NCBI GenBank assembly: GCA_023974075.1
Contig: CM043791.1
Location: forward strand, 1,670,009 to 1,734,008
Direction of reading: 5' to 3'
Source: Chaenocephalus aceratus
Taxonomy: Eukaryota; Chordata; Actinopteri; Perciformes; Channichthyidae
Length of the DNA: 64,000 nucleotides
The position numbers were made by a program, and so were the translations under genes. Shown here in pieces: positions 1-10,497 of the stretch; the stretch's first letter is position 1; the number at the start of each line of letters is the position of its first letter. The notes beneath the pieces are model-generated. The model did no database searches, was not told the DNA's origin, and was given only the letters and a program-made list of their open reading frames with translations.

Positions 1-34
1 AACTATAGTAACGCAGTAACTATAGTAACGCAGT
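1..34. repeat. 17-bp unit repeated twice
   Basis: Two exact head-to-tail copies of a 17-base unit beginning aactatagtaac open the window. The following stretch to 253 shows no exon or known element that I can recognise. Confidence 0.7.
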
Positions 35-253
35 GTAGGCGGAGCCGTGACGTTATCTTCAATGAGAACCACAGAAAAACAACACAGCCGTTAGCTCTTA
101 GCACTCAGAGCTCCCAGCTCCTCATATCTGTTCAGAAACTAGACAGAAGTTAAACAAGTACAAACCACAGACTGCCTGAGTCATGGAGAATACAGTCGCT
201 GGTTTATTTATGTCTGTAGGCCGTTGTTGTGAGTGTGGACGGTCGGAGCATAT

Positions 254-1128
254 CAGGGTTGCCAACTTTGGGTACCTGGCTGGAGTGAGATTTTGATATC
301 ATGGGTTTGATTACACATATGCGCACTAAATGACTGCTATTGTGTCAGTAGCGGGAGCATAGCATATGATATATATACAATATATATACAAATACAGAAT
401 ATTGGACACAGACTATAAAAGGGCACAAAGTTTAATTCACTAATGAAAGTCAAACACATGTTGGTTTCCACTGTTGTATTGTGTGCATAGGCGCGATAAG
501 CAATTCATTGACTTAAATAAAATAAAAATGAACTCCATAACTTTTCTGACCTCGATACATTTCCATTTACATGAGGATGTGACTAGCAGTTTGAAAGTAT
601 GTACTTGAACTATTATTATTATTATTATTATGTCAGTGGTCTAAAATGGTCATACAACGGTGCCGACAATATTATCGTTTATCGCAATAATTTCCGGGAA
701 AATGTATCCAACAAAATGTATTATCGTGAGAGGCCTATACACGAAACACACGCACACTGCCAAATATATTAATTAACACATTCTCACTCTCATATACTCT
801 TTGAGTCTGTTTTGGCCTAGTAGAACAATAAGCAGCAGACTTTTACTTTTGATAATTTCTACTGGATCTCAGATCTGCGCATGCGCAACACGGGTCGGGG
901 ATTGACCAACCGGCTCCCACTGCTCTGCTGTCTGTTAACGTTGTTAAGAGTGGTGGGGGCGGGGAGGGAGCTTGAACAGCTGTCAACTCAACATTGTAAA
1001 TAACCAACCAAAAACGATCGCCGGTTCATCTTGTTTTTGGCGTGAGAATAGTTTGGGCAGCGTGAGAGCGTGAGATTGAGAGTGAAAGCGTGTGTCACAC
1101 GCCAGATGCGTGAGAGTTGGCAACCCTG
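254..1128. mobile_element. Non-autonomous DNA transposon, CAGGGTTGCCAACT termini
   Basis: The left end CAGGGTTGCCAACT is matched by an inverted AGTTGGCAACCCTG at the right end. Directly flanking both ends is GCATAT (248-253 and 1129-1134), a likely target-site duplication. The CAGGG start is hAT-like, but hAT elements normally duplicate 8 bp, so the superfamily is uncertain. There is no coding capacity in the 875 bp, which makes it a passive derivative. Confidence 0.75.
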
Positions 1129-1773
1129 GCATATTAGCTTAGCCGATCTCCATTCTGAAAACACGCATTTTAAAAGGTTTTTGGCCTGCCGTCTGTCTGC
1201 AGACTTGTCAAAGCATTAATTCATGGTTTTCACTAACCGGTATCAGTATGTTGTTACTTCAGCATCATTTTGAAACGTGTATTACAATTAAATCACGGTC
1301 AAAAATGTTCATTTTGTTGGAGTTGCCAGCGATTATCTCTCTAGTGTTGCATCCCAACGGTCGTTGGCCCGGAAAGAACCTTGATTTTGGAGAGCCAGAA
1401 AACTGTGAAAAAGTACCCGCTAGCCGGAACTACGCCTAGTGGAAACACAACCAAAAATGGGCCGGGCACGGCACGCTTAAAGTGAGCTCCGCGCTGTAGT
1501 GGAAGTGCATCATAAGTGTGGTTAGTGAGCTTAAAAGGTGCTTGCAGGTGTGTTTTGTAACTGCCTGCTAGCAATAACTACATATTAACCCGTACATACC
1601 AATCGTCACATATTACTCTTTGACTGCAAAATCAAGTTTACTGCTAAGCTGCTAAAAAGTAAAAAACCTCTCTTTACAAGTCAAGTGAAAGGCAAACATT
1701 ATAAATGATAGAATTAATGCAATGCCTAAGAGATGAATGAAAGTGTACATGTGACTGTGATTCTTGGCTGTAG
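1129..1773. other. Sequence before the first visible slc12a3 exon, no gene seen
   Basis: I see no splice-bounded exon here that matches the SLC12 segment preceding the first recognised exon. The short open frames show no family resemblance. The stretch is probably intron or spacer with old repeat debris. Confidence 0.4.
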
Positions 1774-1885
1774 GCCGCAGTGTCTGGTGCTGACCGGTCC
1801 TCCCAGCAGGAGACCAGCTCTGGTGGACCTGGTCTCCTGTCTCACAAAGAGCCTCAGTCTCATGATGTGTGGCAGTGTGGAGACT
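1774..1885 (+). CDS. slc12a3: slc12a3 exon a (first visible)
   Basis: Acceptor ctgtag and donor GTGAG bound the exon. One base completes an R codon, then [10 protein letters not shown] and RPALVDLV follow, the start of the SLC12 C-terminal domain. It ends in phase 0. A (CA)n tract begins 17 bases after the donor. Confidence 0.85.
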
Positions 1886-1903
1886 GTGAGTCCACCCCAT
1901 CAT

Positions 1904-1993
<90 letters not shown>

Positions 1994-3087
1994 ACACCTC
2001 AGTGAACATTACATATTGATGATGTAAAAACACAAGAACAATATGTTTTTAAATACATGTTTATGAAAATATACTTAAGTAAAAGTACTCATTGCAGAAC
2101 AAAAATCACATTTGAGAAGCTGGAACTGTTAAATGTTTTTTACGCAGAACAATACTTAAACAATTAGTAAGATTACTGCCAATATTCTGTCAACCAAGTC
2201 ACTTTTTTAGGTGTACTTAAGTATAATGTTGGAATGTTAACGCTAAATAAAAACATCAGATTTGTATAATTCGCTTGTGTGTTAAAATCTGAATCTGTAA
2301 AGTAACTAAAGCTGTAAAATCAATGTAGTGAAGTTAAAGTACAATATTTCCATTGTATGGTATTGTATTAGAAGTATTAAGTAGCACAGAGAGAAAATAG
2401 TAAAGTACTTGAGTGCATGTACACCACTGTCATACAGTCGATCCAATCATTGCCCATGTGACCCTGTCCCTCAGGCTGGTCCCTCCCCATCAGTACTGCC
2501 AGATGCGAGCTGTGAAGGTCATGTGGCCTGGTTAAACCAACGGAAGGTCAAGTCATTCTACAGAGGTGTGGCGGCTGCAGACCTACGGTCAGGAGCTAAC
2601 ATTCTGCTGCAGGTGGGCTTTCACCTCATCTGTTATATTCTAAAGAACTGTCTCCATCTACTGAACTGTGTCGGCCCACTCATGGTGGCGTGGGAACTAC
2701 AGGTCAAACAATTCTTTTCAGAACAAAACACAGTAGACAACCAGCTCCGGACCAATCCACAAGGATCTTAGAGTTGACAAAATGCGGCGGATGCGGTGCT
2801 GTGAAAGTCTACGGCATTACATTACATGACATGTCACTTGTTATACGCTTTTATCCAAAGCGACTTACACACATTCAGTACTGTGGACAATCCCCACAGG
2901 AGCAAGTGTCTCAGGGACACAACGACATGCTGCCTGCAGTGGGACTCCAACTTGCTATCCCCACCTATGCCAGAGCCAGCGGCCCACCAAAGGCAGCAGC
3001 CCACGAACAGCAGCGGCCCACCGGGAAAAGTCCCGAATCTCCCGATGGCCAATCCGAGCCTGCTCACACACACAACTGAAACCAAAA

Positions 3088-3174
<87 letters not shown>

Positions 3175-3356
3175 TTGCAGTCGGGAAGAGAAGCAATGTG
3201 GAGCGGAGCTCACCACTTCATAAGGAGTTTAACCGTGACACTTTTCGAAATCCCGTTTGTGTCCCCCACTTTACAAATAGGCCTATGTTTATTATTATGT
3301 GTTAACGCAAGCCGTCATCGCCACGGAGGAGCACTCAGCCTCTGTGAGCGAGAGAG

Positions 3357-3400
<44 letters not shown>

Positions 3401-6400
3401 TTATCTATTTAATATAGTCTAGTTGTAAGAAATGTAGTAAGACATCATTCCAGTGTGTCGGCCTATAGGACAGTAAAACTAGTAAATCAGTTTAAAAGGG
3501 GAGTGATTAGTAGAATATGCATAAATAGAAAGAAAGAATGCTAACTAGGTGACATAAGATAAGAATAAACCAGTTGAAATGAGTTGTTATTGGTTGTGAT
3601 CATATTCTAAAGATGTTTGGATCATTGAAAAGTATACAGCTCCCTTTCATAGAGTGTTGAGAGCTGTGTCCACACATTCCCTTTGTGCTCAAAGTGCACC
3701 AGATTGATGCATTTCACTTCAACTTTTAAAAAAGGTCCACCCCTAAAAAAAAGCAGGTTAAAATAATTAAATTGCAAACATGTTCTTTTAGTAAACACTG
3801 AACACGGGTCCCACAGCCAGCACACAAAGGTTAAAGGTCAGCATATAAGTGAAAGTAGCTCACGACTTGTTTTACTTTTTGAAAGTAGCGCTCATCCTAA
3901 AAAAGGTTGGTGACTCCTGCCCTAGATTATGTTCATCCATCTGTAGCACACACCCACTACTCAACAACATGTTCATGTTGGAACACATGTTCAGTGTCTG
4001 TTCTGTGTATATTCACTGCAGTAACTCATGAACCAGTAGTCCGACAGTGTTCACAGCTGAACAGGGTGTTCAATAACAATGTGGTGATGATGAATGGGTT
4101 CTGTGTTCCTTTAAGAGCAGTTAAAACAGACCGGTCCAATTTGAGCGGGAACACCAAAGTAAGGGGGGGAAATGAACACGACAGCAGGGTCATTCTTGTC
4201 AACCCTCCCGATTTGCGCGGGAGACTCCCGATGTCATAGCCCTCTCCCGGTTTCCTCCCGGGTCATATTTCTCCCGATTTCTGACAAAATCAGATTTACT
4301 CACGACTGTTTCCACTCGGACTTTAATACAGCTACACCATTGTTTGGTTTCCATGGTAGCGCGTCTCTTTAGTAGCGTGCGCAACTGAAAGTCTGAGAGG
4401 GTGAGGAAGATAGTCACAGAAAACAGAACAAGAATGGACAACTCTACCTTCTGCTCACTCCTTTCCTGATGCTCCATCAAGGATGCTGCTACAGGCCGCA
4501 AGGCCGTGCACTTACAACTACAATAAGCATGTGGATGTTAATCTAACAGCTCTGGCGATCCACTAGCACCCCCCCCCCAGGTGGTTTTGAAATGCTCCCG
4601 ATTTCTGTATGAGCAGGGTTAACAATTAAACACACACACAATCCAAAGTGTGAACATGTAGCATTGTCTTCTTCTCATGTGTTGCTGACGTTAGTTCAAC
4701 AGAACTGGTGAATATCTCTTGAACATGCTTTGTGACACAGACCTTGTTGTATCTCTTCTTCTCTTGCTGCTATCTGTCCACCAGGGGGCAGGTCTGGGTC
4801 GGATCAAGCCCAATGTTCTGCTGATGGGCTTCAAGAAAGATTGGCAGAGTGACACACCTCAGGCTGCAGACAACTACATAGGAATACTGCAGTGAGTCCA
4901 GCGAGGATCCACTCACCGTGTTCCGTGTGCTCGTATGGCCGTAAGGGGATTTCCTCCAACACTAGTTGTACTAGTGTACGCCGAAATGCTCATTAGTTAA
5001 CTAGTAGGAGTGCCTTTTGACTTTAGTTGTTCACACTTTCTTGAACTAGTTAGCTAGCTTAGGCCAACATGTTAACTAGTTAACAAGCATAATCCAATGA
5101 TGCATCAGTGATGTTGGATCTATCTAGTTAACTAGTGCAATAATGTATGCCAATAGTTAACGTGTCTGCTTATGTTTTGCTTCATGTTTTCCTAGTTGAC
5201 ATGTCAGAGGTTTTACAGCTCGCTAGTTAACTGGACTGTTAGTGTCACTCACTCCAGAGGTCCAGAGGGCTGAGGAGTGGGACTTTGGTGCTACTCGTGC
5301 AGCTCCTGGCTCCATGTCCTTTTGTTGTTCTGTTTATGTTGTTATGTTTCATGTGGAATGACTTGAGCAGGTCTCCCTTGAGAAAGAGATCAATGATCTC
5401 AATGGGATTTATCTGTATATGAAATGAAGTGAAGGAACTAGTCAGACAAAAGTGCCACTTGTTGCTGTAAAAGAGTGACTTGTAGAATGCTTTGTTCAAC
5501 TCGTAAAACAGAGTGCTAATCTAATGTGACCAAATGTCTAATGAGTGGTCAACACATAGCTAACTTGTGTACGCTGCCATCGGATATCAAGAATATGGAA
5601 TACATACTCAACCGGCTTGCCATATGCTTGTGTGTGTGGTGTACTTCTGAACGATGAATCATATGTTTTGTAATAAAGCTTTTCTGTGTGTTTCAGTGAT
5701 GCCTTCGACCTGCAGTACGGAGTGTGTATCCTGAGGCTGAGGGAGGGGCTGGATGTCTCTCACACAGCTCAGTCACACAGTGAGAGCCTGGTTTCTCACT
5801 CAGGGGGGGGGCACAATGACAGTAAACTCATGAATGACCTCCGACAGCTGCTGCTGCTGCTGCACTCGTGTTAACTAATGTCCACATCCATCTATTATCA
5901 TTATCATTTACAAACTTTATATGAATCAATATGTACCAAGTGACACTGTTTTTATTTCAGTGAATCCAGGCTTTGATGAAGGACACAAGAGTACACCTGT
6001 CCCTTCCCGGATTCAGACAAGAACTTCATGTTTGTATATCCATTATCATATCTTCTGGAGGTATATAGGATTGTGGGGAAAGAATGGAATGGGTAAAGGC
6101 GGGAAAAGGATGCATTCTAAAGTCAGGGGGGGTCCGTCCAGATGTGATTACAGGCCCCAGTAACAAGAATCAGCCATCGAAGAGTTTTGCATACGATTGA
6201 ACAGAAAGGCTTGAAGTGTGAAGGAAGGGAAGGATAAAGGGAAGGGGGTAGGAGAGAGAGTGGATGAATGGAAAGGAAACAGAGGGTGTGTCTAGACTTT
6301 AGAGACGTTTAAAGGATGATGAGAGAAGTGTTTAAGGCCTGAAGTTAACTAATACATTTATTTTAGTAGTAAGATCAACTCTAAAAACATGTTGTTTGAT

Positions 6401-9400
6401 TGAAGTTCCGGATGTTTAAGATAAGATAAGAAGATAAGAATTACTTTATTGATCCCAATTTGGGAAATGTTTGCGTTGCAGCAGCATAAAAAGACATGGC
6501 ATTGTACATTAGAGACATTAAAGGAATGGTATGCTCATGACACTCATTTTTAAATAATTATCATCCGATAAAACAGACCAGTCTCTGCCAGTCTTTCTTT
6601 TTTTTTTTTTAATCCGATGACATTATCAGTGATTTTAAACTGATTATATACCGAAATAACATCAACACTGTGGGCGCCGCCATTTTCCGGACGTGACGTC
6701 ATCCATGCGTTTGGTTTTCGAAGACACGTTGATCTCCATGTTATTTACTGTAGTTTCTCTCTTCAAATATGCCTCACTGTATCGCGAAATATTGCCACAA
6801 TTCTGATAGGAACAATCCACGGAATGCTTAGTTCCATCTGTTGCCAAAAGGTAAGCGTAAGAAGTACATTCGGAGGCAGTGGCTAGCGAAATGTGGCCGG
6901 CCCGAACCGAAAGATTCACAGGCTCATGTATGCAGCGAACATTTCAAATTTCCGGACGACTACTCTGAGAGTATGATAAAACATAACATGGGATTTATGG
7001 AACAACCATTACTTAATGGAGATGCAGTACCATCGGTCTTTCTGGTGTCATCACCGACCAGGACACCAGTTCGGCCAGTTGAGAAATCGCCCTCTGCAAG
7101 TGTGAAGCGACGGAGGAGCAGAAGTAGTGCTCGGAGTAAGAATAAGGTATGTTATAGCGCATTTCCATTGCAGCGGCTAGCCCCGTTTTAACGTCCTTTA
7201 GCGTCCAGGCCAGGACAGTTTTTGGTGGCCTTTCCATATAGCGTAGTACCGGCTAGTGTGTATTTCCCCCCAGTTTTTTCCGGCCCCATAAAATCGTGAT
7301 TCTATGGCCAGGGACAACGAAGCTGAGTATGCTAAACTAGAGAGGGAATCGCTAGCAAGGGTGGTACTACATGCATACATATAGTATCTTATATCATCTT
7401 CCCATTATACACACATGCATTTCCAAACATCTGGACTACCTATGTTGCAAATGTATTATCTCTTCAATTTACACACGGCATCTATTGCACGTCTGTCCGT
7501 CCTGGGAGAGGGATCCCTCCTCTGTTGCTCTCCCTGAGGTTTCTCCCATGTTCCCTTTAAACTGGGGGTTTTCTTCTGAAGTTTTTCCTTGTACGATGTG
7601 AGGGTCTAAGGACAGAGGGTGTCGTATTGTCATACTGATAAAACATCAAAACTTCTTCCTCTGCTGACGAGTCCGAACTCAAATATTCCGCCATGTTTCC
7701 GTGTGTTGACAAAGTGAACGCATGGATGACGTCACGACCATCACGTGACTACTGAAAATGGCGGCGGCCAGACGGAATATACAGGTTTTGATAAAAAAGA
7801 GCTATAAAATCATTATTTACCGGGGAATATCGCTGATTTCTTCAGGGTATGGTTTAAACATAATGTTTCACTAAATACTGAAGTGTTGATTAATTATCTA
7901 ATGAGTGGACCATTCCTTTAAAAGACTAAATAAACAATCCAAAATGTAAACATCTCAAATAGAAATAAAATAGCATTAAAAAGTAGAAAATATACAGGTT
8001 GAAATACAAATTGACATTAAGAAAATATAAAGCAGGACGTTATATATACATTAAATGTGTATTAACTAGAAAATGCATTTGCTGCTGAAAATGCGTGCGA
8101 ATGCTGTAAGCCGAGAACATGTGTTGCTGAAAAGGCAGAAAAAGCTGAATATTTGAACAGCTGAATGCTGTCTGTAGCTGCATTTAGCTACATGCACCAA
8201 GTAGGCCTCAGTGTGTTGCTGAACTTAGAGGAAAAATGCAGAAAAGTGCAATTATTTGGATTGAAATAGTTAAAGCTCAAATACATGACTGTTGGAAAAA
8301 CTTGCTTTTTGTGTACTTCCGGGTCAATAATGTGGCTCTTTGGCAGTTTATCTGAAGGTATGAGGCTGGTGCTCTGAGGAGAGACGAGGCTGCATTCACA
8401 ATGGGCCTTAATGGAAACATGTTGAAAAGTCTTTGTGTTTTCATGCTCTCAAGGGGCATTGTGTTGATTTTTTTTATTTTTTTATTTTTATTTTTCAACC
8501 TAAGAGAGGTTTTCCTCTGTTCTTCATGACAAATGACGTCCTAAGAGTGCAGGTTCTGGGAGTTATGGCAGGTTTAAAAAAAATGTTTAAGGCAAATTTC
8601 AGGCTCTCCTACTTTGTTGTGAGATCAAAGCCTCTTAAGTGTTGAGGACTGCACCGTGGATGTAACAACTTAAACAAGGACGAATGGTGTCCCATTTAGC
8701 TAAGAGGTGGGAGGAGTACTCAGATCTTGTACTTGAGTAAAAGAAGAAGTACTCAGATCTTGTACTTGAGTAAAAGAAGAAGTACTCAGATCTTGTACTT
8801 GAGTAAAAGAAGAAGTACTCAGATCTTGTACTTGAGTAAAAGAAGAAGTACTCAGATCTTGTACTTGAGTAAAAGTAGAAGTACTCAGATCTTGTACTTG
8901 AGTAAAAGTAGAAGTACTCAGATCTTGTACTTGAGTAAAAGTAGAAGTACCCAGATCTTGTACTTGAGTAAAAGAAGGAGTACTCAGATTTTGTACTTGA
9001 GTAAAAGAAGAAGTACTCAGATCTTGTACTTGAGTAAAAGTAGAAGTACTCAGATCTTGTACTTGAGTAAAAGTAGAAGTACCCAGATCTGGTACTTGAG
9101 TAAAAGTAGAAGTACTCAGATCTTGTACTTGAGTAAAAGTAGAAGTACTCAGAACTTGAACTTGAGTAAAAGTAGAAGTACTCAGATCTGGTACTTGAGT
9201 AAAAGTAGAAGTACTCAGATATTGTACTTGAGTAAAAGTAGAAGTACTCAGAACTTGAACTTGAGTAAAAGTAGAAGTACTCAGATCTTGTACTTGAGTA
9301 AAAGTAGAAGTACCAGAGTGTAGGAGTACTCTGTTACAGTAAAAGTACTGCATTCAAAATGTTCCTCAAGTAAAAGTAGAAAAGTATTATCATCAGAATA

Positions 9401-10460
9401 TAGTGAAAGTAGCGACAGTAAAAGTAGTCGTTGTGCAGATTGGTCCATGTCAGAATAATATATATATATGTTTTATAATGATTGATCATGAAAGTGTTCT
9501 CAAAGCTGGTGAAGGTGCAGCTAGTCTGAAGTACTTTGTAGACTGCAGGGTAGCTGGTGGATTTACTCCAGGTGGAACTACAGTCTGATTCAACACTTGA
9601 TTAGATTTCACATCATTCATCCACATCTGTGAAGTAACTATTAAATACATGTCCACATATAGTGGAGTAAAAGTACATTATTGACCTCTGAATTGTAGCG
9701 GAGAAGAAGTACAAATTAGCAACAAATGAAAATACTCAAGTTAAGAGTATTCCAGTCTATCAAAATGACCAAGTACTTAAGTATAGTACTAGAGTAAATG
9801 TACTTAGTTACTTTACACCACTGCCCAGTGTTGACTTGACTAATTACCATTAAGTCTGTTAAAGTACAAATGTGGAACGGAAGTTTTGAGTTATGAGATC
9901 ACGCGTTGGGGGGGGGGGCACCCTGGTCTGTCCGTCGTAGAGAATGAACAGACACTTAACTCAACTCTTATCACCTCCCAAGCACATTTATAACCAGCAC
10001 ATTCAGACAGTCTGAATGTGCTGGTTATAAATGTGCTTGGGAGGTGATAAGAGTTGAGTTGAGTTGGGTCCTGCTCCCGAACCTAAGTTAACTACTTAAC
10101 CTTAGTTCTTAAATGTATCATGGCAAATGGTAACATCTACTAAACCTGACCTGAGTGGCCCCTAAATCTGGGGAAATTAAAACTGTCAATGGCACTGAAT
10201 AGAACATTTTTAACATTTGTGAACTTAAAAACCTGCTAATGCAATTAACCAATTTCATTATAATGTAAAAAATTACTTTTTGTTGTACATTAAAAATTGT
10301 TTGCAGCTTCTGAATTCATTGAACCAGGACCTCAGTTGAGTACGGTGTTCCAGAAAAAACAAGGGAAGAAGACTATCGATGTGTACTGGCTGTCTGATGA
10401 CGGAGGTATGAACATCTATCCATCCATCACATCTTCTTCTTACGTCAAGAATATTATCAC

Positions 10461-10497
<37 letters not shown>

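Larger units (their letters stand above)
6522..7917 (+). mobile_element. Kolobok-type DNA transposon remnant with TTAA duplication
   Basis: TTAA occurs on both sides (6518-6521 and 7918-7921) and the termini are inverted: AGGAATGGT at the left and ACCATTCCT at the right, with a second ACTCATT match further in. TTAA target duplications together with a THAP-domain protein are the hallmark of Kolobok elements. The element carries a broken THAP reading frame and no intact transposase. It lies in the long slc12a3 intron between exons e and f. Confidence 0.75.

Noticed and set aside
1652..3196. Open frames with long Cys-Val or Thr-His runs
   Set aside because: Products of (CA)n/(GT)n microsatellites. 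The same applies near 13019-13328, 29469-29551 and 60553-60834.
6841..7191. Host THAP-domain gene
   Set aside because: The domain has an in-frame stop and sits between TTAA-flanked inverted ends inside an intron of another gene.
8707..9320. CRISPR-like regular repeats
   Set aside because: The 33-bp units are head to tail with no unique spacers, and the genome is eukaryotic.
8700..9353. Long open frames on both strands (217 and 198 codons)
   Set aside because: They are translations of a 33-bp tandem array whose unit length is a multiple of three. Both strands being open and the absence of any other coding feature argue against a gene.
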